Assembly (NCBI RefSeq): GCF_000426625.1
Contig: NZ_KE384547.1
Location: forward strand, 1,286,986 to 1,350,985
Source: Psychrilyobacter atlanticus DSM 19335
Lineage (GTDB): Bacteria; Fusobacteriota; Fusobacteriia; Fusobacteriales; Fusobacteriaceae
Reading direction: 5' to 3'
Length of the DNA stretch: 64,000 bases
Positions 45,506-53,534 of the stretch are shown here, piece after piece; positions within the stretch are counted from its first letter, which is position 1; every line of letters starts with the position of its first letter. The notes below the pieces were generated by a model. That model saw only the letters and a program-made list of their open reading frames with translations. It did no database searches and was not told the origin of the DNA. Made by a program: the position numbers and the translations under genes.

Positions 45506-45556
45506 AAAGACAGGCAGACACTCCTACATTGGGCTTTTGACAGTAGAGAAATCTAA
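45506..45556 (+). pseudogene. 3' remnant of a paralogue of the 47169-47672 gene
   Basis: Encodes KDRQTLLHWAFDSREI and a stop, against KQRQALLHWAYDSRKI at the end of the intact gene at 47169. Upstream codons are lost, so only about 16 of 167 codons survive, downstream of riboswitch copy 1. Confidence 0.75.
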
Positions 45557-45577
45557 AAATTTTAAACTCAAATAAAA

Positions 45578-45604
45578 GGACACTATACCATATAGTGTCC
45601 CTCT
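45578..45604 (-). terminator. terminator of the DUF523 gene
   Basis: Perfect GGACACTATA / TATAGTGTCC stem with an A-rich (minus-strand T-rich) flank. Confidence 0.75.
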
Positions 45605-45606
45605 CT

Positions 45607-46527
45607 TTAATATCTAGGAGAATAAATAATTGGAGAAGTCCCAAATAAAATATCCTTACCTTTAACTTCTCTTTCAACAGTTATCATCTCTTCTACAATA
45701 TTAGTCATATTTCTATAAATTTCAGGAGGGCAGACTGACTCCAATTGAATTCCTTCATGTTTTTTTAAATGAGTATAGTTTTTCCACAACCATTGTTTAA
45801 CTTTTTTTACATCGGAAGGTTTTCTCAGAGTATTTAAGATCTGCCACCTTATTTCTTCTAAAACATTTAGAGGCGGATCTATCTTAAATCCAGCTATTCT
45901 TTTCCCTAACTCCCTTGCAAATTTTTCATCGATCTCCTGTGACAAGAATTTTAAAGTGTGCCATGTATCATAAAGTTCCTTTAAATTATTTATCTCTCTA
46001 TGTTTTAGCCACACAAAAGCACTGAGTCTTCTCCTCCAATCCCACCATTTAACAGGACTCTGTAGATCTTGTGCTGGGATTAAAAAAATTCCCCTTTCCA
46101 ATAACAATGCCCCAAATACTCCAGGGGGATGTCCCAGCCTTTGATTTTTTAATGTCGTTCTATAAACTCCACAGCTTGGACTTCCTTCCATAAAAATATA
46201 GGCGTCTACATGAGCTCTTTCCAAGGTTTCAAAACAAGCCTCAGCTCCTTTTTTCATCATCAATGAAAGATCTCTTCCCTTTTTATTTTTTATTTTCGCA
46301 TCTCCCTTCCAAAAATCATGACCATTTCCACTTGTAAGTCTGATAGGAAGTCTTGGAACTCCCATTCCACTCATAACCTCGGGACAGACAGGGGTCCAAA
46401 TATAATTTGATTTTTCTCTTTTAAGGTATCCTAACATCTCATACCCTTTTGAATTGTACCTGACTTTTGCACCATACATACAGGCTGAAATTCCAATTTT
46501 TATTTTTTGATCAAATATATATGACAA
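45607..46527 (-). CDS. DUF523-domain protein with helical C-terminal extension
   Basis: Residues 1-165 are the DUF523 domain: GISACMYGAKVRYN, WTPVCPEVMSGMGVPR and EGSPSCGVYRT, whose cysteines suggest metal or thiol chemistry. The rest is a helical Trp-rich extension of unknown type, possibly DUF1722-like. The frame opens at an ATG at 46542, but that ATG is part of the ribosome site (ATGGAGG). The TTG at 46527, 8 bases after GGAGG, is the better start, giving 306 residues. Function unknown. Confidence 0.78.
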   Translation of the reverse strand: MSYIFDQKIKIGISACMYGAKVRYNSKGYEMLGYLKREKSNYIWTPVCPEVMSGMGVPRLPIRLTSGNGHDFWKGDAKIKNKKGRDLSLMMKKGAEACFETLERAHVDAYIFMEGSPSCGVYRTTLKNQRLGHPPGVFGALLLERGIFLIPAQDLQSPVKWWDWRRRLSAFVWLKHREINNLKELYDTWHTLKFLSQEIDEKFARELGKRIAGFKIDPPLNVLEEIRWQILNTLRKPSDVKKVKQWLWKNYTHLKKHEGIQLESVCPPEIYRNMTNIVEEMITVEREVKGKDILFGTSPIIYSPRY

Positions 46528-46542
46528 TAAAATCGCCTCCAT

Positions 46543-47168
46543 ATAAAATATTAATACTGTTAAAGAATATACTTATAATAAGTTTAAATCCTATAAAAAA
46601 TAATTTTTTTTCGATTTCTTTGTCCTATGGAAGACTTAAGTGAGTGAAATAAAGAATAAAGATCAAGATTTCTCATATTTAATCTTTGTTTTAGAAATAT
46701 CCAGTAAAAATTTCTCCTCTAAGAGGCATAATAAGTCTCTTAAAGGGCTCATTAAACCTCTTACTGGATATTTGAGTTCTTCATCCACCAACTCCCTCTC
46801 TATCCTTGATTTAATTGACTTAGAGCGGAGCTCTTATTTCGTTTTTTAGAAAACAGAGGATAAATCATAAGGGGTCGTCACTCAACAGGCCTTCAGGGGC
46901 AAATAAACGGCTTTTTTTATTAGGTTATTCTAGATTTTTTCTATCTTTATGACTAGTATAAAGTCCAACAAAATCTATGTCAAAAAAGCAAAAAATATGA
47001 TGAAATTATAACGTTCTCATGCTATTACGAGAGCTTAAATAATGATTTTTTTTAGATTAGAATCTACAGGTAAGTTAAAGAATAAATAGAAAAAGAAGGA
47101 AAATTGTAAAACAATTTGAAATTAATTTACATAGGAGTAAATAAAAGACAGCTGGGAGGGATAAGAGT
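46543..47168. other. gene-free region with inverted-repeat element
   Basis: No credible gene. It contains the 13-base inverted repeat at 46695-46773 and a GTTCTC/GAGAGC hairpin near 47014-47032 followed by a T tract. Confidence 0.5.
46695..46773 (+). other. 79-base foldable element closed by 13-bp inverted repeat
   Basis: AAATATCCAGTAA pairs exactly with TTACTGGATATTT. Inside, CCTCT-AAGAGG and AGTCTC-TTAA-AGGGCT form two hairpins, so the whole resembles a multi-branched RNA or the trace of a small element. No known RNA family recognised. Confidence 0.45.
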
Positions 47169-47672
47169 ATGAAGAAAAAAATCCAATTCAATGACAAGAT
47201 GCAGAGCGGTTATTATTACCTGATCGAACCTATAGGTAAAAATTTTGATCCTGAATTCAAACCAGAACTTACTCCCAAAGAGATGCTGGAATTAGGAGTT
47301 TTCGGTGGAAAATATATGACTGATTGCAGAGATGAATTCCCCCCATCCTGGTATGAAAATGCCAAGCTCTCACCGGAGATAAAAAATCCAAAGTTGAATT
47401 TTTTTAAGGTAGACGCTTCATTGTCTTTAAAAAAATGGGAGGAAAAGGGGTGGATAAATCCTGTGGATCCTAGAGGATGGTTTCAGTGGTATTGCAGATA
47501 CTACTGTGGCAGAAGGATGGTTGAGGAGGACAGAAGGCAAATTAAGCGATGGAAAGCTATGAAAAGACATCTAGGAGCAGTTAAAAAAAATTGTATTCCT
47601 ATGGATCTAGAATGCCGTGTCAAACAAAGGCAGGCACTCCTCCATTGGGCTTATGATAGTAGGAAAATATAA
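47169..47672 (+). CDS. conserved hypothetical protein, Trp/Tyr/Arg-rich
   Basis: 167 residues. Conserved-looking segments are LGVFGGKYMTDCRDEFP, the central GWINPVDPRGWFQWYCRYY followed by GRRMVEEDRRQIKRW, and the end QALLHWAYDSRKI. I recall proteins with these phrases across bacteria (and some eukaryotes), all uncharacterised. No signal or membrane helix. Ribosome site GGGAGGG. A 3' scrap of a second copy lies 1.6 kb upstream behind a c-di-GMP riboswitch. Confidence 0.78.
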   Translation: MKKKIQFNDKMQSGYYYLIEPIGKNFDPEFKPELTPKEMLELGVFGGKYMTDCRDEFPPSWYENAKLSPEIKNPKLNFFKVDASLSLKKWEEKGWINPVDPRGWFQWYCRYYCGRRMVEEDRRQIKRWKAMKRHLGAVKKNCIPMDLECRVKQRQALLHWAYDSRKI

Positions 47673-47682
47673 AATTATTAAT

Positions 47683-47722
47683 AAAATAGGACATCGATTT
47701 ATTCTTCGATGTCCTATTTTTA
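47683..47722. terminator. bidirectional terminator
   Basis: AAAATAGGACATCGA / TCGATGTCCTATTTT stem between the converging hypothetical gene and nqrF. Confidence 0.9.
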
Positions 47723-47737
47723 AATTTATTACTCTCT

Positions 47738-48850
47738 CTATGAAAAATTATCATAGAAAATATCTCTTATACCATTGTGATTAAGGATATTATTACAGGC
47801 TCCTATCATCCCTGGACTTCCACAAAGAAACCCTTCCCTGTGTTTAGAGGAATCAATTTCAGTTTTTAAATATTTATCCAAAACATCAGTAATCAAACCT
47901 TTTTCACCATCCCAATCGTCATCAGGTGAACAGTTTGATAATGCAGGAATAAAGTGAAAGTTAGGCCATTTTTTTTCTATCTCTTGAAATTCTTTAAGTA
48001 AAAATAAATCTTTTATAGTCCTTGCTCCAAAAAAATACCAAACTTCTCTATCAATTTCACCCTTCTCTAACATGTCATGAAACATAGACTTAAACGGAGC
48101 CATACCAGATCCCCCGGCAATACAAACCATAGTAGAATTACAATCTGATTTTTGAAATTCACCAAAAGGTCCTATCAGTTTTAATTTTTCTCCTACTTTC
48201 ATGTAGTTATGTACCCATGTAGTAGCTATCCCATCTGGAATCAGCCGAATTAACATGGCAACTTTATTTTTTTCTGAGGGTTTAGAAGATATAGAATAAG
48301 CTCTTTGAGTATATTCTTTTATTTTCCCATATGGAGGAACAACTAATTGTATATATCTTCCTGAAACAAAATCAATAGATTCGTCTCCTATAGAAACTAT
48401 AACTTCCTTGATATCATAGGTTAAATCATTTATCTCTTCTACAATACCAGAAAATTCTTTAGCATTAAATAACTCCTCAGGTATATACATATCTAAATTT
48501 TTCTTTACTTTGATTTGACACGCTAATCTTGTATTTTTGTTCATTTCTTCAGGGGATAAATAAGGTCTTTCCGTAGGAAGAATAGGTCCTATATCTGTAG
48601 AAACCTCACATTTGCAGGACCCACAACTTCCCCTTCCTCCGCAGGCAGATGGTATAAAAATACCTTCTGAAGATAGAGTTGTTAGGAGTTTATCTCCTCC
48701 CTTTGTATTTATCACCTTTTTTCCCTTATTAATATTAATTTCTACATCTCCATAGTTATTGACATGTTTATCTACGATGGAGATAATCAGAGCGAGTAGA
48801 CTAGCAAGAAGTGCAACGATAATTGGTGCAATTAAAAATTCCATAGACAC
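47738..48850 (-). CDS. nqrF: Na+-translocating NADH:quinone reductase subunit F
   Basis: Electron-entry subunit (370 residues). It has a membrane anchor at 5-25, a [2Fe-2S] domain with Cys70, Cys76, Cys79 and Cys111, then a ferredoxin-reductase domain with the FAD motif RAYSISSKP and the NADH-binding GGSGMAPFKSM. It oxidises NADH and feeds the sodium pump. Having this subunit, rather than RnfB/RnfC, identifies the operon as Nqr. It ends the operon. Confidence 0.94.
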   Translation of the reverse strand: MSMEFLIAPIIVALLASLLALIISIVDKHVNNYGDVEININKGKKVINTKGGDKLLTTLSSEGIFIPSACGGRGSCGSCKCEVSTDIGPILPTERPYLSPEEMNKNTRLACQIKVKKNLDMYIPEELFNAKEFSGIVEEINDLTYDIKEVIVSIGDESIDFVSGRYIQLVVPPYGKIKEYTQRAYSISSKPSEKNKVAMLIRLIPDGIATTWVHNYMKVGEKLKLIGPFGEFQKSDCNSTMVCIAGGSGMAPFKSMFHDMLEKGEIDREVWYFFGARTIKDLFLLKEFQEIEKKWPNFHFIPALSNCSPDDDWDGEKGLITDVLDKYLKTEIDSSKHREGFLCGSPGMIGACNNILNHNGIRDIFYDNFS

Positions 48851-48859
48851 TCCTCCTTT

Positions 48860-49453
48860 TTATTGAACTATAAGCATACCGGAAAAACCTATAAATGCCA
48901 TGGCCATAAACCCAATTGTTATGAGTGTTATTCCTGCTCCCTTTAACCCTTCTGGAACAGGAGCTTTTAAAACTTTTTTTTGTATAGCTGCTAAGGAAAC
49001 GATGGCAAGCCACCAACCTAGGCCCGAACCAAAAGCAAAAACAATACTCTGTATAAATGAATAACCTCTAATCTCCATGAATAATGCAACTCCTAAAATA
49101 GCACAATTAACAGTTATTAATGGTAAGAAAATACCTAAAGCCATGTAGAGGGAAGGAGAAAATCGATCAATAACCATCTCTAAAACTTGAACGGTCGCTG
49201 CGATAATTATGATGAAAATAATAAATCTAAGATATAAAAGACCAAAAGGTATTAATATGAATTTATATACAACCCAATTTATAGCCGTTGTAATAGTTAA
49301 AACTGCAGTAACAGACATCCCAAGACCGTTGGCAGAATCCATATCTTTAGATATTGATATAAAGCTGCACATCCCTAAGAAGTTAGCTAATAAAATATTA
49401 CTAGTAAATATTGAAGCAAATAACAAAACTAATGGATTAATATCTGGTGACAT
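48860..49453 (-). CDS. nqrE: Na+-translocating NADH:quinone reductase subunit E
   Basis: 197 residues, six membrane helices, with the short conserved cysteine stretches that bind the intramembrane iron centre (NCAILGVALF, LLANFLGMC). Paralogue of NqrD in inverted topology. Ten bases upstream of nqrF. Confidence 0.93.
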   Translation of the reverse strand: MSPDINPLVLLFASIFTSNILLANFLGMCSFISISKDMDSANGLGMSVTAVLTITTAINWVVYKFILIPFGLLYLRFIIFIIIIAATVQVLEMVIDRFSPSLYMALGIFLPLITVNCAILGVALFMEIRGYSFIQSIVFAFGSGLGWWLAIVSLAAIQKKVLKAPVPEGLKGAGITLITIGFMAMAFIGFSGMLIVQ

Positions 49454-49463
49454 ATAAAACCTC

Positions 49464-50069
49464 CTATTTTGAACTTTCTTTTGAAAGTTTGATGTTATTA
49501 ATTATCCAAATAACCCCACCTAAGATAAAAAATGCACTTGGAGCCATAATCATTATTGTCCAAGTTTGAAATCCTTCTGGCATTATTTGAATCCCAAACA
49601 GTGAACCAAAACCAAGTAGTTCCCTAATAAAGGCTATAGCCATTAAAATCCACATATATCCTATCCCTGTTGTAATCCCATCCCAAAGAGATATTAGAGG
49701 TTTATTTGATTGAGCAAAAGCTTCGGCTCTCCCCATGATAATACAGTTAGTGATGATTAAACCTACATAGGGCCCCAAAGATTTACTTATAGCTGGTAAG
49801 AAAGCTCGGAGTAGTAAATCTACTATAATAACAAAGAAAGAAATTATAAGAGTTTGTATGATCATACGAACTTTACCAGGAATTAGATGTTTTATGCTAG
49901 CTACACTAAAATTAGTCAATCCAGCAACAAAAACTACAGAAATAGTCATTATAAATGTATTTGTTAAACTATTAGTAACTGCCAGTGTCGAGCAAATCCC
50001 AAGGATTTGAACAAAAACAGGGTTATTATCCCATAAATTTTCTTTTAATATGCCTTTATATTTATTCAT
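49464..50069 (-). CDS. nqrD: Na+-translocating NADH:quinone reductase subunit D
   Basis: 201 residues, six membrane helices, with GICSTLAVTNSL and LIITNCIIMGRAEAFA carrying the paired iron-binding cysteines. It overlaps nqrC by 8 bases and is followed 10 bases later by nqrE. Confidence 0.93.
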   Translation of the reverse strand: MNKYKGILKENLWDNNPVFVQILGICSTLAVTNSLTNTFIMTISVVFVAGLTNFSVASIKHLIPGKVRMIIQTLIISFFVIIVDLLLRAFLPAISKSLGPYVGLIITNCIIMGRAEAFAQSNKPLISLWDGITTGIGYMWILMAIAFIRELLGFGSLFGIQIMPEGFQTWTIMIMAPSAFFILGGVIWIINNIKLSKESSK

Positions 50070-50664
50070 TTCCTACCTCCTCCTTCAGACTTTTTATCTT
50101 TTTATTTATCATAACTTCTATAGAGTGACTAGTTCTAGTAGCTCCAACAATCCCATCGATAATTCCATCGTCAGAATCATAATTTCCATCTCCACTACCT
50201 TGTACCACTTTAATAGTGTTTTTATTGACAGTTTCTCCTTGAAATTGTTTTAAAAACCACTCCTCTTCTATACGTCCCCCTAAACCAGGAGTTTCATTAT
50301 GAGAAATAATATCGACACCTTTTATAATTTGTAAATCTTTATCCATTGCAATAATTCCATTTACCGTCCCCCAAAGAGCTTTCCCGGAAAATTTACTAAC
50401 CAGTATATCTTCTCCATCTATTTTTGCTGTCATAGTTTCATCGGTAGGAAGTTCTAGATTAAAGATTGATTTAAACTGTTCTTGAACCTCACCATTTTCC
50501 ACTCTCACACCTACAGCTTTTAAAATAGAGGAAATTTCATAATCTCTATTATATTCAGAAACTCTATTCTTGGTAACAAGATGGGTTAAAGTCAATAAAA
50601 ATACTAGTATAAAAGTAATAACAAATGAAAAAATAGCAGTATAGGTCATTGAATTTTTTTCCAT
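50062..50664 (-). CDS. nqrC: Na+-translocating NADH:quinone reductase subunit C
   Basis: 200 residues with one N-terminal membrane helix and a periplasmic FMN domain. The covalent flavin threonine is Thr176 in DGIVGAT, a variant of the Dxx(S/T)GAT flavinylation motif with Val at the S/T position. The ETPGLGGR segment is also typical. Needs the flavin transferase ApbE, not seen in this window. Confidence 0.92.
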   Translation of the reverse strand: MEKNSMTYTAIFSFVITFILVFLLTLTHLVTKNRVSEYNRDYEISSILKAVGVRVENGEVQEQFKSIFNLELPTDETMTAKIDGEDILVSKFSGKALWGTVNGIIAMDKDLQIIKGVDIISHNETPGLGGRIEEEWFLKQFQGETVNKNTIKVVQGSGDGNYDSDDGIIDGIVGATRTSHSIEVMINKKIKSLKEEVGNE

Positions 50665-51552
50665 CTATTCCCCCCCTTTTAATTTTAACTTTAATTTTCC
50701 AATAGTTTCATCAAATAATGGAGCAAACATATTTCCTAGTAAAATAGCATAACTGGTTCCTTCATTAAAGAGGGAATAAGTTCTAATTAGTGATGTACAA
50801 ACTCCAATGAGTAAACCATATAAAATTAATGAATTATTTTTTTTAGGTGAAGACACAGGGTCGGTAACCATAAATACAGCAATAAATAAAATACTACCAG
50901 AGAATAAACTATAAATAGGATTGGCTCCTCCTAAATCCATAAAATAAAGGATAGACTGCATAATTAAAAACCCAACTATAGTTGAAATAGACGATTTATA
51001 ACTTGCAGTTTTAGTAAATAGTAAATAAATAAAAGCAATCAAAATGAGTATTATAGACCCTTCTCCTATAGATCCACTTTTGAAACCAGTAAATAAATTT
51101 AAAAGTGATGGCAGCTCACCATTTTTTAATATTTCAAGGGGCGTTGCCCCTGCAAAACCATCAATATTTCTTGGATTTAACCATTGATTGACTGTATTTG
51201 GAAAAGAAATATAAATAAATAATCTCCCTACAATAGCTGGATTAAATATATTTCTCCCAAAGCCACCGTAAACCATCTTTCCAAAAGAAATCCCAAATAT
51301 AATACCAATCCCTACAATCCATAATGGAACTAAGGGTGGCATAGAAAGGGCATAGAGGGAACAACTAACAAGAACGGCTTCACTAACTTTTTTCTTTGCT
51401 TTTCGAACAAACAACCATTCGGTGAATATACCTAAGGTAAAAGTAACGATAATAATCCCTATACTTTTAAAACCATATAAAAATATTGAAAAAACTAAAA
51501 GAGGGGTAAGAGAAATTAAAACCTTTCTCATAACTGCTTGTTTTTGAAACAT
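50665..51552 (-). CDS. nqrB: Na+-translocating NADH:quinone reductase subunit B
   Basis: 295 residues, about ten membrane helices. Diagnostic GRNIFNPAIVGR and the flavinylation site DGFAGAT (Thr137). Vibrio NqrB is about 410 residues; here the N-terminal extension is missing, giving an RnfD-like length. It is the first gene of the cluster, and no nqrA precedes it. Ribosome site TGGAGG. Confidence 0.9.
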   Translation of the reverse strand: MFQKQAVMRKVLISLTPLLVFSIFLYGFKSIGIIIVTFTLGIFTEWLFVRKAKKKVSEAVLVSCSLYALSMPPLVPLWIVGIGIIFGISFGKMVYGGFGRNIFNPAIVGRLFIYISFPNTVNQWLNPRNIDGFAGATPLEILKNGELPSLLNLFTGFKSGSIGEGSIILILIAFIYLLFTKTASYKSSISTIVGFLIMQSILYFMDLGGANPIYSLFSGSILFIAVFMVTDPVSSPKKNNSLILYGLLIGVCTSLIRTYSLFNEGTSYAILLGNMFAPLFDETIGKLKLKLKGGE

Positions 51553-51802
51553 ATTTTTAACCTCCAGAGTAAATTATTTTTCCTACACCAATAATACCTA
51601 AATATTCAAATAAGATAAAACTATATCTATTTGAGTAAAAAACCAATCCATGTAAGAAATCTGTATGATATATAATACCAACTTTAAAAAAAAGTCCTCT
51701 AAAAATATAGAAATTCATTGCTGTAATTAAAGGAAATTTACAGATAACTGTAAATAAGATAACTACATATTTTGTTTTACTGCGTATAAAAGGAGAGGGG
51801 CT

Positions 51803-52429
51803 ATGGTAGAAGTACATGATTTAGGATTAATTACCTATGAAAAAGGACAAAAAAAACAAGAAGAAATATATGAGTATGTATTAAACAATAAGAAAATAGA
51901 TGGTGTTTTAGTATTTTTAGAAGTGGATCCAGTGATTACAACTGCTCATTCCTCAGATAGTGAGGAAGTGGTATTTTCAGAAGAAATACTGAATAAAAAA
52001 GGAATAAAATGCATAAAAGTAAATAGAGGCGGTAAAACAACCCTTCACGGACCAGGACAATTGATTTGCTATCCTATTTTAAATTTAGAAAAATTTGGGA
52101 AAGATCTACATAAATATTTACGAAACTTAGAGGAAGTAGTAATTAATATCCTCAAAGAACTAAATATTGATAGCGGCAGAAAGGAAGAATACACAGGAGT
52201 TTGGGTAGGAGAAGAAAAAATTTGTGCCATGGGTATCCATGTAAAAAGATGGATAACAACCCACGGAATTGCACTAAACAATGATATTGATCTAACCTTA
52301 TTTGATTTAATAATTCCATGTGGGATAAAGGAAGCCGGTGTAACTTCAATTGAAAAGTTGGATACAAAAGTGCAAATGAGTATTCTCAAAGAAAAATTTG
52401 TAGAGAATTTTAACAAAGTTTTCTACTAA
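51803..52429 (+). CDS. lipB: octanoyl-ACP:protein N-octanoyltransferase
   Basis: Transfers octanoyl groups to lipoyl domains, the first step of lipoate synthesis. RGGKTTLHGPGQL (75-87) is the family motif (usually RGGDVTYHGPGQL), with catalytic Lys139 and Cys173 (IIPCGI). Length 208 is normal. It diverges from nqrB and, with lipA, serves the pyruvate dehydrogenase E2 encoded downstream. Confidence 0.92.
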   Translation: MVEVHDLGLITYEKGQKKQEEIYEYVLNNKKIDGVLVFLEVDPVITTAHSSDSEEVVFSEEILNKKGIKCIKVNRGGKTTLHGPGQLICYPILNLEKFGKDLHKYLRNLEEVVINILKELNIDSGRKEEYTGVWVGEEKICAMGIHVKRWITTHGIALNNDIDLTLFDLIIPCGIKEAGVTSIEKLDTKVQMSILKEKFVENFNKVFY

Positions 52430-52494
52430 AATGATAGAGAGTAAATTATTTTCCACACTAAAATAAATTCATATCAATTATCATATGCTGTCAT

Positions 52495-52650
52495 TTTTGA
52501 CACAGATCTCTATGGATTAAGATTTTTAATTTTCACAGATCTAAATACGCTCTATACTCTGTTAGTTTTTCTTAGTGTACTTCGTGTCCAAGGTTTTAAT
52601 CTGTGATTATCTCCTTTAGATCCGTGTTATCTGTGTCCAAGGTTTTTATT
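52495..52650. repeat. CACAGAT/CTGTG-rich intergenic repeat
   Basis: The lipB-lipA gap has GACACAGATCTC, TTCACAGATCT, CGTGTCCAAGG twice and ATCTGTG twice. It resembles the patches at 21245-21345 and 27240-27365 and shows no gene. Confidence 0.5.
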
Positions 52651-52674
52651 AAAATATCTAGATAGGAGGATAGA

Positions 52675-53520
52675 ATGGATAAGCCTGAATGGATTAGTAA
52701 GAAATTTTATAAAAATAATAAAATTGAAAAACTTTTAGCTGAAAATTTATTAAACACTGTCTGTGAGGCTGCAAATTGCCCCAATAAATGGGAATGTTTC
52801 AGGAAAAAAACGGCAACTTTTATGATTCTAGGGAACAAATGTACTAGAGCTTGCAGATTTTGTTCTGTAGATAAAAGTATCAAGGGAGAAACCCTAAATA
52901 TAAATGAACCTATGAAAATAGCAGAAATCATAAATAAAATAGGATTAAAACACGTTGTAATAACTTCTGTAACCAGGGATGACTTAGACGATGAAGGTGC
53001 TATACATTTTAAAAGGACTATAGAGGAGATAAGAAAAGTTTCTGATGCTACTATAGAGGTTTTAATCCCTGATTTTAATGGAAAAAAAGAATTGATAGAT
53101 ATAGTCATAGATGCTAAACCAGATGTAATAAACCACAACATAGAAACAATTGAAAACCTACATAAAAAGGTAAAACCTATAGGGAGTTACGAAAACTCAA
53201 TAGAATTACTTAATTATGTCAAAGAAAGAGATAAAAATATAATTACTAAAAGTGGAATAATGTTAGGGTTCGGAGAAACTATCGGTGAATTATCAGAATC
53301 TATAGAGGATTTAAAGGATATAAATTGTGACATCCTAACACTAGGACAGTATTTACGCCCTAGTGAGAAACACATAGAGGTTTCTGAGTATATAACCGAG
53401 GAAAAGTTTAGTTTATATAAAAAACTAGCTTTAGAAATTGGAATACCAGTTGTTGAGAGTGGAGTATTTATTCGAAGCTCTTATAATGCCATAGATAGTA
53501 TAAAAAAATTAATGAAGTAA
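52675..53520 (+). CDS. lipA: lipoyl synthase
   Basis: Radical SAM enzyme inserting two sulfurs into octanoyl-lipoyl domains. Auxiliary cluster Cys30, Cys35, Cys41; radical SAM cluster Cys56, Cys60, Cys63 (CTRACRFC); C-terminal RSSY serine for the auxiliary cluster. 281 residues. Fourteen bases upstream of pdhA, so the cofactor enzyme and its main client are co-transcribed. Confidence 0.95.
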   Translation: MDKPEWISKKFYKNNKIEKLLAENLLNTVCEAANCPNKWECFRKKTATFMILGNKCTRACRFCSVDKSIKGETLNINEPMKIAEIINKIGLKHVVITSVTRDDLDDEGAIHFKRTIEEIRKVSDATIEVLIPDFNGKKELIDIVIDAKPDVINHNIETIENLHKKVKPIGSYENSIELLNYVKERDKNIITKSGIMLGFGETIGELSESIEDLKDINCDILTLGQYLRPSEKHIEVSEYITEEKFSLYKKLALEIGIPVVESGVFIRSSYNAIDSIKKLMK

Positions 53521-53534
53521 TACGAGGGGGAGTT

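Noticed and set aside
44000-45606. CRISPR array near the RAMP gene
   Set aside because: I looked for direct repeats with 30-40 base spacers on both sides of the gene and found none.
46640-46849. Open frame of 69 codons on the plus strand
   Set aside because: No ribosome site, composition unlike neighbours, and it runs through the 13-bp inverted-repeat element; more likely non-coding.
51557-51817. Possible 86-codon gene, perhaps an nqrA remnant, on the minus strand upstream of nqrB
   Set aside because: No similarity to NqrA visible, no ribosome site, and it overlaps the start of lipB; treated as chance.
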